A DNA stretch of 64,000 nt, from contig CAWBOB010000003.1 in assembly GCA_963790335.1 (NCBI GenBank), positions 62,001 through 126,000 on the forward strand, written 5' to 3'. The translations under genes and the position numbers were made by a program. Positions 52,522 to 63,564 of this stretch are shown piece by piece. The DNA comes from JAOUEA01 sp963790335 (GTDB lineage: Bacteria; Actinomycetota; UBA4738; HRBIN12). Position 1 is the first letter of the stretch; each line of letters begins with the position of its first letter. Under the pieces are notes generated by a model. It was given only the letters and a program-made list of their open reading frames with translations, searched no databases and was not told the origin of the DNA.

Positions 52522-53021
52522 TCACCGAGCGGACACCGCTTCCCAGGCTCCAGCCCGTCAAGTTCATCCTCAACTGGGGACGCCGCTACTCCCTGTGGGT
52601 CATGAACTTCGGACTCGCGTGCTGCGCGATCGAGTTCATCGCCGCCTCGACGTCCAAGAACGACTTCATCCGCCTCGGGGTGATCCCGACCGCGCACGGA
52701 CCGCGCCAGGCCGACCTGCTCGTGGTCGCGGGCACGCTCACCGACAAGATGGCGCCGGCGCTGCGGCGCGTGTACGAGCAGATGCCCGACCCGAAGTACG
52801 TGATCTCGTTCGGCTCGTGCTCGAACTGCGGCGGTCCGTACTGGGACAGCTACTCGGTCACGAAAGGGGTCGACCAGATCGTGCCGATCGACGTGTACGT
52901 GCCCGGCTGCCCGCCACGGCCCGAGGCGCTGCTGCACGGCATCCTCGAGCTGCAGAGCAAGATCAAGGACGAGGACATCGCGGAGAAGTTCGGTGCGAAG
53001 GTGCAGCCCGCTGTCTCCTGA
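52512..53021 (+). CDS. nuoB: NADH-quinone oxidoreductase subunit B, second cluster
   Basis: 169 residues from ATG 52512. All four N2 cluster cysteines are present (NFGLACCAIEF, SFGSCSNCGGPYWDS, VPGCPPRPEA), and the extra SCSNCGGPYWDSYSV segment is of the classic NuoB type, unlike NuoB1 (VCASAGGMFTNY). So this is a distinct, functional-looking paralogue. It should need a NuoD partner to form a quinone site, yet no nuoD follows. Confidence 0.95.
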   Translation: MGLITERTPLPRLQPVKFILNWGRRYSLWVMNFGLACCAIEFIAASTSKNDFIRLGVIPTAHGPRQADLLVVAGTLTDKMAPALRRVYEQMPDPKYVISFGSCSNCGGPYWDSYSVTKGVDQIVPIDVYVPGCPPRPEALLHGILELQSKIKDEDIAEKFGAKVQPAVS

Positions 53022-53517
53022 GGAAGCCGGCGCCCGGCTGCGCGCGCGCTTCGGCTCCGACGTCGTCGACGTGACCGACCAGCACGAGCACACCGTCGCC
53101 ACGGTGAGCCGCGAGCGCTACCACGACGTCTGCCGGTTCCTGCGCGACGAGCCCGAGTTCGCGTGCGACTACGCCGACTTCACGTCGGCGGTCGACTGGG
53201 GCGAGGAGCGAGGCTTCGAGCTGCTCACCCATCTGTTCTCCACCGCGCACCGTCACAACGTGCGGGTGAAGGTCGCGGTGCCCTTCGACGATCCGGTGGT
53301 TCCGACCGTGAGCGACCTGTGGGCCACCTGTGACTGGCACGAGCGTGAGACGGCCGAGATGTTCGGCATCAGGTTCCAGGGACACCCGACACCGGTGAAG
53401 CTGCTGCTCGCGGAGCCGTTCGAGGGACATCCACTGCGCAAGGACTTCCCGCTCATGACGCGCGAGGCCAAGCCCTGGCCCGGAGCGGTCGAGGGCGAGG
53501 AGGTGGAGGACGAATGA
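52993..53517 (+). CDS. nuoC: NADH-quinone oxidoreductase subunit C, second cluster
   Basis: 174 residues from GTG 52993, overlapping the nuoB2 end by 29 nt. The signature is DWHERETAEMFGIRFQGHPT followed by LLAEPFEGHPLRKDFPLM. The C-terminus (REAKPWPGAVEGEEVEDE) ends the protein; nothing resembling NuoD is fused to it. Its stop overlaps the nuoH2 ATG, so no room remains for nuoD. Confidence 0.93.
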   Translation: MRRCSPLSPEEAGARLRARFGSDVVDVTDQHEHTVATVSRERYHDVCRFLRDEPEFACDYADFTSAVDWGEERGFELLTHLFSTAHRHNVRVKVAVPFDDPVVPTVSDLWATCDWHERETAEMFGIRFQGHPTPVKLLLAEPFEGHPLRKDFPLMTREAKPWPGAVEGEEVEDE

Positions 53518-54528
53518 TCGATGTCCTCGCCCAGGCCGGGGTCTCGTTCGTCGAGCAGCTCACGACGAACTTCTGGCTCTCGTTGCTGATCAAGACGGCG
53601 CTCGTGCTCGGGTTCTTCCTCGTGGTGCCGCTCGGAGTCGGATACATGGAGCACAAGGTGCTGGCCCACATGCAGGGCCGGCTCGGGCCGATGGAAGCCG
53701 GCGCCTTCCACGGATGGGCCCAGCTGATCGCCGACGGCGTGAAGTTCATCCAGAAGGAGAACGTGGTGCCCGCGGCGGCCGACCGCACGGTCTTCTCGCT
53801 GGCCCCGGCGGTCGCCATGGTTCCCTACATCGCGATCCTCGTGGTGCTGCCGTTCAGCGACACGTTGTTCGCCTTGAACCTCGACGTCGGCATCTTCTTC
53901 GTGATGGCCATGTCGAGCGTCTCGGTGATCGGCATCCTCATGGCGGGCTGGTCGAGCGCCAACAAGTTCTCGCTGATCGGCGCGCTGCGCGCCGCAGCGC
54001 AACTCATCGCGTACGAGCTGCCGTTGGTGCTCTCGGCGGCCGGGGCCGTGATGCTCGCCGGTGCGACCTCGATGGTGGGCATCGTCGAGGCCCAGGAGTC
54101 GCTGTGGTTCGCCGTCCCGCTGTTCCCGCTGTTCCTGATCTTCATGATCTCCTCGCTCGCCGAGCTGAGCCGCACGCCGTTCGACATGCCGGTCGCCGAC
54201 TCCGAGATCATCTTCGGGGCCTTCACCGAGTACGGCGGGCCTGAAGTTCGCGTTCTTCCTGCTCGCCGAGTACGGGGGCATCGTGGCCCTGTCGGGCATC
54301 GCCTCGGTGTTGTTCCTCGGCGGCTACCAGGGCCTGCCGGGCATCCCGCTTCCCGACCCGATCTGGATGGCGGCCAAGATCGGCGTGTTGTCGTTCCTCA
54401 CGATCTGGCTGCGGGCCACGTTCCCGCGGTTGCGCGAGGATCAGCTGCAGCGGTTCGCCTGGCTCACCTTGATACCGATCTCGCTCGTGTGGATCCTGGG
54501 CGCCGCCTTCTTCAAGGTCGCGTTCTGA
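53514..54528 (+). CDS. nuoH: NADH-quinone oxidoreductase subunit H, second cluster (frame break near 54238)
   Basis: ATG 53514 (ATGA overlap with nuoC2). Marks are GYMEHKVLAHMQGRLGPMEA, ADGVKFIQKENVVPAAADR and LAELSRTPFDMPVADSEIIF. Just after AFTEYGG one extra G (54237-54239) moves the frame; it resumes LKFAFFLLAEYGGIVALSGI and ends WILGAAFFKVAF at TGA 54526-54528, about 337 residues. The tunnel loop Glu/Arg pattern is kept. Confidence 0.92.
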
Positions 54529-54543
54529 GGCGGAAGGAGCTCA

Positions 54544-55096
54544 GTGGCCATCGAGACGAGCGAGCACGTCGACCAGCCGGAATCCGGCGTCGGTCAGGGC
54601 CTCTTGAAGGGCCTGACCGTCACGATGAAGACGATGCTCCGGCCTGCCGTGACGGTGCAGTACCCGCACGTGAAGCCGGACCTTCCGGCGCGCACGCGCG
54701 GCGTGATCGCGCTCAAGCAGGGCAACTGCACGGTCTGCTACAAGTGCTCTCGCGAGTGCCCCGATTGGTGCATCTACATCGACGCCCACAAGGAAACGCA
54801 TGACCCGGCCGGCGGCGGCCGAGCCCGGTCGATGAAGGTGCTCGACCGTTTCGCGATCGACTACGCGCTCTGCATGTACTGCGGCATCTGCGTCGAGGTC
54901 TGCCCCTTCGACGCGCTGTTCTGGAGCCCCGAGTTCGAGTACGCCGAGTACGAGATCGACCTGCTGACCCACGAGAAGGAGCGGCTCGAGGAGTGGACCT
55001 ACACGGTGCTGCCCCCCCCGCGCTCGAAGAGGGCGCGGCGCCCCGACGCGGTCGAGCGAGGCCGGAGGGTTCCGGCGAGCGGGAGGCACGGCATGA
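54544..55096 (+). CDS. nuoI: NADH-quinone oxidoreductase subunit I, second cluster (3' end uncertain)
   Basis: GTG 54544. Both [4Fe-4S] clusters are present: GNCTVCYKCSRECPDWCI and LCMYCGICVEVCPFDALF. After EWTYTVLPPP, at an eight-C run (55012-55019), the reading becomes basic and low-complexity. In the annotated frame it runs without stop into nuoJ2, which would make an I-J fusion. With a one-base shift it stops at TGA 55094-55096, overlapping the nuoJ2 ATG as neighbouring genes do. The second reading is preferred; the C-run is a likely indel site. Confidence 0.88.
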
Positions 55097-55599
55097 GCGC
55101 GCAGGAGTATGCGTTCTGTGTGCTGGCGGTGGTGGGTGGGCTGTCGGCCGTCGCCGTGGTGACCGCCCGCAACGTGGTGCACGCTGCGCTCTACCTCGTG
55201 GTCTCACTCCTGGCGGTCGGACGGGGTCTACCTGCTGCTCGGCGCGGAGTTCGTGGCCTGGGTGCAGATCCTGATCTACGTGGGCGCGATCGTGATCCTG
55301 TTCCTGTTCGGGCTCATGCTGACGAAGGCGCCGATCGGCCGTGACACCCTCGACAATCAGCAGCGCTGGCTCGGTGCGCTCGTGGGTGTCGGGGTGTTCG
55401 CGGGCCTGGTCTTCCTGATCCAGGAGGCCTATCCGGTGCAGGATGCGCGCGCGTTCGAGACCGCGCAAGGGGACCACGCGAGATGATCGGGGAGTCGATC
55501 TTCCGCACCTACGTGCTGCCGTTCGAGGCGATCTCGTTCCTGTTGCTCGCTGCGCTGATCGGCGCCATCGTGCTCGCTCGCAAGGACGACGCTTCGTGA
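55093..55599 (+). CDS. nuoJ: NADH-quinone oxidoreductase subunit J, second cluster (frame breaks near 55222 and 55470)
   Basis: ATG 55093. The first helices (EYAFCVLAVVGGLSAVAVV; NVVHAALYLVVSLLAV) are followed, after one extra base in 55219-55225, by VYLLLGAEFVAWVQILIYVG and AIVILFLFGLMLTKAPIGRD. A stop at 55484-55486 would cut the protein short. The usual C-terminal helix (TYVLPFEAISFLLLAALIGA) lies in another frame to TGA 55597-55599. One G missing from the four-G run at 55469-55472 would join them (about 168 residues). An ATG at 55483 overlapping the stop also allows a separate 38-residue piece. Confidence 0.85.
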
Positions 55600-55894
55600 T
55601 CAGGCTTCCGCTCGTGCTGATGTTCTCGGCGCTGCTCTTCTCCGCCGGCGTCTACGGGGTACTCGTGCGTCGCAACGCGGTCATGGTGCTGATGGCGATC
55701 GAGCTCATGCTGAACGCCGTCAACGTGAACCTGGTCGCGTTCGCGTCGTCGCTGCAGCAGATGGGTGGCCAGGTGTTCGCATTGTTCGTGATCGCCGTGG
55801 CGGCAGCCGAGGTAGGCATCGGCCTCGCGATCGTGATCTTGCTCTTCCGCACGCGCGAGTCGATCAACGTGGACGAGGTGAACCTGCTCAAGTG

Positions 55895-55898
<4 letters not shown>
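55596..55898 (+). CDS. nuoK: NADH-quinone oxidoreductase subunit K, second cluster
   Basis: 100 residues from GTG 55596 (GTGA overlap with the joined nuoJ2 end, supporting that junction). Three helices with the membrane glutamates in LMAIELMLNAVNVNLVAFAS and VAAAEVGIGLAIVILLFRTR. No frame break. Confidence 0.95.
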
Positions 55899-57892
<1,994 letters not shown>

Positions 57893-57911
57893 GAGGAAGC
57901 GTGGAGGCACC

Positions 57912-59448
57912 ATGACCTGGGAGAACTCGGCCGTCGCGATCACCACGCTGCTGCCCCTGGTGGGCGCTCTCGTGATCGTGCTGATGCCGCGCGACAAGGA
58001 CCGCGCGATCCGCGGCCTGGGCATCGCCGTCACCGGCGTGGCGTTCGTGCTCGCGACGGCGATCGCGATCGGCTTCGACTACGGCACCGATGGGCTCCAG
58101 TACGTGCTCGACGTGAGCTGGATCGCCGCGATCGGGGCGAGGTTCCACGTCGGCATCGACGGCATCTCGTTGCCGCTTGTACGTGCTGACGTTCCTGCTG
58201 TCGTTCCTGTGCGCCATCTACAGCTGGCGCTACGTGCCCGACCCCGGCCGCACCAAGGCGTTCCTCGCCCTGATGCTCCTGCTCGAGACGGGCATGGCCG
58301 GCACCTTCATCGCCTTCGACCTGATCCTGTTCTTCGTGTTCTGGGAGATGGTGCTGGTGCCGATGTACTTCCTGATCGCGGTCTGGGGCTCGGCCAACCG
58401 CGAGTACGCCTCGATCAAGTTCTTCCTGTACACGCTCTTCGGTTCGATCTTCATGCTGCTGGGCTTCCTGGCGATGTACTTCGCCGGACCCGATCCACAC
58501 ACGTTCGACATGGTCGTGCTCGCGGAGTACGGCGCCGGGGGAGGGTTCACGAACACGTTCCAGCTCATCGTCTTCGGGGCGGTCGCGCTCGGGTTCGCCG
58601 TCAAGGTGCCGATGTGGCCCTTCCACACGTGGCTCCCCGACGCGCACACCGAGGCACCCACGATCGGCTCGGTGCTGCTGGCCGGCATCATGCTCAAGAT
58701 GGGCACGTACGGCTTCGTGCGCATCGCGATCCCGACGCTTCCCTACGGCGCCGAGAAGTACGCACCGTGGATCGGCGCGCTCGCCGCGATCGGTATCGTC
58801 TACGCCGCGCTCGCGTGCCTCGCGCAGAAGGACCTGAAGCGCCTCATCGCCTTCTCGTCGGTCGGCCACATGGGCTTCGTGATGCTCGGGATCGCCACGC
58901 TCACCGAGATCGGCATCCAGGCGGCGATCTTCGGCATGGTCGCCCACGGTGTCATCACGGGCATGCTCTTCTTCTGCGTCGGCTCGATCTACGACCGCTA
59001 CCACACGCGCGAGATCGCGAAGATCGGCGGCGGCATGCTGCAGACGATGCCCAAGCTCGGCGGCGTCTTCGCCTTCGTCTCGATCGCCTCGCTCGGTCTG
59101 CCGGGCCTCGCGGGCTTCTGGGGAGAGGTTATGGCGCTGCTCAGCTCGTTCAACCCCAACGAGGCGGTGCTCGGCGATCAGGTGGGGTTGTTCCGGGTGT
59201 TCATGGTCATGGGTGGCGTCGGCACCGTGCTCACGGCCGCCTACTTCCTGTGGATGCTGCAGCGCGTGAACATGGGCACCCTCCCCGATCAGTGGCGGGA
59301 AGCCGGGCTGCGCGACGTGCTCACCATCGAGTGGGTGTCATGGCTGCCGCTGCTCGTGTTGATCCTCGTGCTCGGGGTCTATCCGAAGATCGTGTTCGGC
59401 ATCACCGACGAGGCGGTCGGCGGGCTCATGCGCCTGATGGGGGGATAG
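57912..59448 (+). CDS. nuoM: NADH-quinone oxidoreductase subunit M, second cluster (frame break at 58178)
   Basis: ATG 57912. The first segment ends FHVGIDGISLPL. One extra T at about 58178 (CTG read as CTTG) moves the frame, and the protein resumes YVLTFLLSFLCAIYSWRYVP to TAG 59446-59448, about 511 residues. Marks are FWEMVLVPMYFLIAVWGSAN (pump Glu), GFAVKVPMWPFHTWLPDAHT (pump Lys) and DLKRLIAFSSVGHMGFVMLG. Confidence 0.94.
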
Positions 59449-59457
59449 CGCTCCTCG

Positions 59458-60930
59458 ATGGACATCGACTACCACGCGCTCGCGCCCGAGATCGTCCTGT
59501 CGAGCACGATCCTGCTCGTGCTCGTCGTCGACGTGTTCCTGCCCGAGCGAGCGAAATGGTTCGCCATGCCCCTCGCCCTCGTGGGCGTGCTCGGCACCCT
59601 GGTCGCCGTGGTCTCGCTGATCGGCGCCGGCGACCGCATGAGCTTCGGCGGCACGTACGTGGTCGACGAGTTCGCGCTGCTGTTCAAGGGCTTCTTCCTC
59701 GTGACCGCGGCGATCGTGCTCGCGGTATCGCTGCGGTACTTCCGCGAAGGCGGCTTCTATCAGGGGGAGTACTACTTCCTGCTGCTCACGTCGTTCCTCG
59801 GCTGCATCATGATGCCGAGCTCGCGCGACATGCTGCTGCTGTTCATCGCCCTCGAGCTGGTCTCGGCGCCCGGGTTCCTGATGGCGGCGTTCCGCAAGGG
59901 CGACGTGAAGTCGAACGAGGCGGGCGTGAAGTTCTTCATCATCGGCGTGCTGTCGACCGCCGTGATGCTGTTCGGCATGAGCCTGATCTACGGCGTCACC
60001 GACGGGCAGACCGAGCTCGCCGGCATCGCTTCCGCGCTCGACGGGCTCACCGGCGAGCTCGAAACGCTCGCGCTCGCGGCCATCCTGTTCGTCGTCGTCG
60101 GGTTCGCGTTCAAGGTCTCGGCGTTCCCCTTCCAGTTCTGGGCGCCCGACACCTACGAAGGCTCGCCCGTGCCGGTGGCGGCGTTCCTCGCGGTCGCCTC
60201 GAAGGTCGCAGGGTTCGCCGGACTGCTCCAGCTCATGTTCGTGGCGTTCGCCGGCCAGCACGAGTTCTGGGTGCCGATCTTCGCGTTCCTCGCGATCGCG
60301 ACGATGACCGTGGGCAACCTCGTGGCGCTGCAGCAGACGCAGTTCGTCCGACTGCTCGCGTACTCGGGCATCGGCCAAGCCGGATACATCCTGCTCACGT
60401 TCGCGCTCGTCACCGACGACGCAGCGTCGAACCGCGATGCGTTCGCAGCAGGGGTCGCCTACATCCTGATCTACGGCGTGATGAACCTCGGCGCCTTCGC
60501 CGCGACGGTGGCGGTCTCGCGCCGACACCCGTCGCTGCGCATCCCCGACTTCGCAGGCCTCCGCGAGACGGCGCCGCTGATCGCGGTCGGCATGACCGTC
60601 TTCATGGTCTCGCTCGCCGGCGTGCCCCCCACGGGCGGATTCTGGGCCAAGCTGCTGATCTTCCAGGCCGCGATCGAACGGGGCGGAACCCTCGGTCCGG
60701 TGCTCGCCGTCGTGATGCTCGTGAACTCGGTCGTCAGCGTCTTCTACTACCTGGCCGTGCCCAGGCAGATGTTCTTGCGCGACGCGGCGGATCGGTCTCG
60801 GTTGCGGGTGCCCGCCCTGGTGACCGGCGTCGTCGCCGCGTCGATGGTCGCCGTGGTGGCGATCTTCGTGCTGCCGAACCCGTTCGCTCGGCTCGCGGAG
60901 ATCTCGACCCTCGTCGGTCTCGGCCCGTAG
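59458..60930 (+). CDS. nuoN: NADH-quinone oxidoreductase subunit N, second cluster
   Basis: 490 residues from ATG 59458, 9 nt after nuoM2. Uninterrupted, in contrast to nuoN1. Fourteen or so helices; marks are LLLFIALELVSAPGFLMAAF (pump Glu), GFAFKVSAFPFQFWAPDTYE (pump Lys), QFVRLLAYSGIGQAGYILLT and VSLAGVPPTGGFWAKLLIFQ. Last gene of the second complex I-like operon, converging with the minus-strand gene at 60973. Confidence 0.96.
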   Translation: MDIDYHALAPEIVLSSTILLVLVVDVFLPERAKWFAMPLALVGVLGTLVAVVSLIGAGDRMSFGGTYVVDEFALLFKGFFLVTAAIVLAVSLRYFREGGFYQGEYYFLLLTSFLGCIMMPSSRDMLLLFIALELVSAPGFLMAAFRKGDVKSNEAGVKFFIIGVLSTAVMLFGMSLIYGVTDGQTELAGIASALDGLTGELETLALAAILFVVVGFAFKVSAFPFQFWAPDTYEGSPVPVAAFLAVASKVAGFAGLLQLMFVAFAGQHEFWVPIFAFLAIATMTVGNLVALQQTQFVRLLAYSGIGQAGYILLTFALVTDDAASNRDAFAAGVAYILIYGVMNLGAFAATVAVSRRHPSLRIPDFAGLRETAPLIAVGMTVFMVSLAGVPPTGGFWAKLLIFQAAIERGGTLGPVLAVVMLVNSVVSVFYYLAVPRQMFLRDAADRSRLRVPALVTGVVAASMVAVVAIFVLPNPFARLAEISTLVGLGP

Positions 60931-60972
60931 CCACGCCCGCGGCCGACGGGCTCGCGCTCACGACCGCGCGGG

Positions 60973-61828
60973 TCAGCGCCGCCGTTCGTCGCCGATCGAG
61001 ATCATGCGCAGGAAGCCGAGCGCAACGCGCGGCCGGGAGCCGCCGGGCACCCCAAGATAGCCCCCGTCGACGACCGGCTGCACCGCCCGCCAGGCTGCGT
61101 ACAGCACGGTTGGGTCGGGTGCCAGCCGGGTGGTGAGGTGAGCCAGCACCTGCACCTCGGGGTTCGCCTGGCGAGCCTGCGCGGCGGCCGCGGTGATCCA
61201 CTCCCGGTAGCGCTCAGGCTGCTGCTGCAGGCCTTGGAGCTGCAGGTCGACGATGTCGGCGTTCTCGGCCGCCGCGGCCGGCAGGCGGCATCGCACGAAC
61301 GCCGCGGGGACCGATTCCCCGGCGAGCTGGGTGCACGTCGCTCCCGGCACCGTCACGAGTCCGGGATGGGGGGTCATCACCACTCGATAGCCCTCGGCCC
61401 GGGCGAGCGCGGCGAATCCGGTCATCGCGGCCACCGGGTCGATCTGCTCGGCGATCGGCGTGTGCTCCCAGGCTTCAGGGTCGTACATGACGACGGTCAC
61501 GTCGTCGGCCACGAGGCCCGCCTCGACATCCGCCTCGAACGCGGCGAGGCTGGCCCAGCCATGGGCCGTGACGGCATCGCCGAATCCACCGAGCGCGATC
61601 GTGTCGGGGGTCGTCGAAGAACGAGGCGGTGAGGTCGTGGTCGAACGACTCGAGCAGCTCGAGATTGGTCCGTGTGATCACCCAGGCGCTGTCCGGGGGC
61701 GACACGAGCGGCATGTCGGTGCCGCCGAGCGAGAGCGCGAGCAGCACGACGCCCGGTGTGGCTCTCGAACCCCATGAGCGCACTCGGGTCGGCAGCAGAC
61801 CCGTCCAGCCACTCGGTGCCATCGACAC
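60973..61828 (-). CDS. Secreted protein of unknown function, about 284 aa (frame break near 61608)
   Basis: Start GTG 61828 with GGAG before it. The N-terminus is basic, with a short hydrophobic stretch (TPGVVLLALSLGGTDMPLV) that could be a signal peptide. Reading passes VITRTNLELLESFDHDLTAS, and after one extra G/C in the five-base run at 61606-61610 continues DTIALGGFGDAVTAHGWASL, DVTVVMYDPEAWEHTPIAEQ, YRVVMTPHPGLVTVPGATC, ENADIVDLQLQGLQQQPERY and HLTTRLAPDPTVLYAAWRAV. The strand-helix order suggests a TIM-barrel or glycosidase-like fold, but no catalytic motif is certain. It resembles actinobacterial hypothetical proteins. Confidence 0.7.
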
Positions 61829-62004
61829 GGCGCTCCTTCGATCGGTTCGGGGGTGTCGGGAGAAGCATCGGCACGGAGCGGGCCGGGTTGACGGGGAACC
61901 ACGGACCGGCGCGCGGCGAAACGCCTGTGAGACCATCTGGTCCATCGGCCATGTGCCGGCCCCTACCGTCGGCACCGATGCCACGGCAGACGAGGAGTGA
62001 TGAC

Positions 62005-62888
62005 GTGACACCCGGCATCAACCGCGCGAAGACCTGGATCCTGATCGCCGCCCTCATGGGGCTGTTCCTCCTGATCGGCAACGTGCTCGGGGGTCGGCAA
62101 GGCCTGGTGATCGCCCTCGTGCTCGGTTTGGGCTTCAACTTCGCGATGTACTGGTTCTCGGGCTCGATCGCGGTGCGCACGACGCGGTCGCGGCTCGTCT
62201 CCGAGCAGGAATACCCGCAGCTCTACCGCATCGTCCGCGAGCTCGCGACGGCGCACGGCATGCCGATGCCCGAGATCTACGTCTCGGACATGATGCAGCC
62301 CAACGCGTTCGCAACCGGTCGCGGCCCCTCGAACGCGAAGGTCGCGGTCACCAAGGGCATCCTGCAGATCCTCGACGAGCGGGAGCTTCGTGGGGTCCTG
62401 GCGCACGAGCTGAGCCACGTCGCGAACCGCGACATCCTGATCGGATCGATCGCCGCAGGCATCGGCACGTCGATCTCGTTCATCGCGCAGTTCGCCCTCT
62501 TCTTCGGTGGTGGCGACGACGAGGGCGTCAACCCGCTCTTCCTGCTGCTGGCCTGGATCGTGGCCCCGATCGCCGCGGGCATCATCCAGATGGCGGTCTC
62601 GCGCTCACGCGAGTATCAGGCCGATGAGACCGGCGCCTACCTGTCGAAGGATCCACGTTCCCTCGCGAGCGCGCTCGCGAAGCTGGAGGAGACCGCCAAC
62701 GCATCCCGCCCCCGCGCAGCGTGAGCCCGGCCGAGGCGCACATGTTCATCGTGAGCCCCCTCACGGCCCTCCGGGGCCGAGGGTTCGCGACCCTCTTCTC
62801 GACGCACCCGCCGACGGCCGAGCGGATCGCCCGCCTGCAGGCCCTCGAGGACGACATCCTGCGTTCGCAGGGCCCGATCGGCCGCTAG
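62005..62888 (+). CDS. htpX: M48 family membrane metalloprotease HtpX (frame break at 62709-62713)
   Basis: GTG 62005. Two N-terminal helices (TWILIAALMGLFLLIGNVLG, GLVIALVLGLGFNFAMYWFS), the zinc motif VLAHELSHVANRDILIG and the third ligand Glu in SRSREYQADETGAYLS. The frame ends at a stop at 62722-62724, but the family's C-terminus (SPAEAHMFIVSPLTALRGRG, FSTHPPTAERIARLQAL) continues in another frame to TAG 62886-62888. One C missing from the five-C run at 62709-62713 explains this. The joined protein has about 294 residues. It degrades misfolded membrane proteins. Confidence 0.92.
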
Positions 62889-62929
62889 CAGGGCAAGCGA
62901 CGAACGAGCGGTACCCGAGCGCGCGTGCC

Positions 62930-63421
62930 CTACGCGACGAACTCGCAGACGCTCCGCGACCGGCCGCGGATCGAGGTGATGGTGTTCCACTCGTCGAGCT
63001 CGAGGTTTCCGGCCGCCCATACGAGTTCTCCCTCGGTCGTGTAGGAGACCCACGCGCCGGTACCGCGCACAGGTTGTCCCGCGGCATCGGAGAAGGTCGG
63101 ACCGGGGACCGAGAGACGGCGGGTCGATCCGTTGTGGCCGTTCGTGAACCACACCATGATCGAGCCGTTCGAGATGCCTCGCACCGGTTGCCCCTTGCCG
63201 TCGAGGAACGTCTTCATCGTGACCTTCATCTCGGCGTGCGCCGAGAGCGGGAAGTCGCAGGTGTCGTCGGGGAAGGTCATGTCGAACGACTCGTGGACCG
63301 GTGTTCGCTCGGGCGGGGCGGCGGATGCCGGGGAGCTGATCCACAGCGCCGCGGCGACCGCAGTCATCATGGAGATGACCATGGTCGGGCGGGAGGGGAG
63401 GCGGACGGCGTGGGTGTTCAT
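62930..63421 (-). CDS. Secreted hypothetical protein, 163 aa
   Basis: ATG 63421. A classical signal peptide (SRPTMVISMMTAVAAALWIS followed by SPASA-A) leads to a mature domain of about 130 residues with two cysteines (DDTCDFPL and SVCEFVA) likely forming a disulphide, and beta-rich segments (AEMKVTMKTFLDGKGQPVRG, ISNGSIMVWFTNGHNGSTRR, GAWVSYTTEGELVWAAGNLE). The phrase GQPVRGxxNGS/GTGA occurs twice, suggesting internal symmetry. I do not know the family; similar small secreted proteins are common in Actinobacteria. Confidence 0.75.
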   Translation of the reverse strand: MNTHAVRLPSRPTMVISMMTAVAAALWISSPASAAPPERTPVHESFDMTFPDDTCDFPLSAHAEMKVTMKTFLDGKGQPVRGISNGSIMVWFTNGHNGSTRRLSVPGPTFSDAAGQPVRGTGAWVSYTTEGELVWAAGNLELDEWNTITSIRGRSRSVCEFVA

Positions 63422-63564
63422 GGGTGCGATGGTGGACCAGCCAGCGCGCCACGTCGATCGTCCATCGGTCTCCCGATCGGGTCCGGTCGTCGTCACCCGC
63501 GCTCGCGGGTCCGAGCCGCCGAAGCCTAGGGTCGCCGGGACCTTCGGCCGCACCCAGCCGGCGC

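Noticed and set aside
52993..53517. NuoC2 as a NuoCD fusion supplying the missing NuoD
   Set aside because: The protein ends after 174 residues at EGEEVEDE and contains no NuoD motif.
57912..61136. A 1074-codon frame beginning with NuoM2
   Set aside because: Only the first 89 codons are nuoM; the rest is shadow of nuoM2 and nuoN2 after the extra base at 58178.
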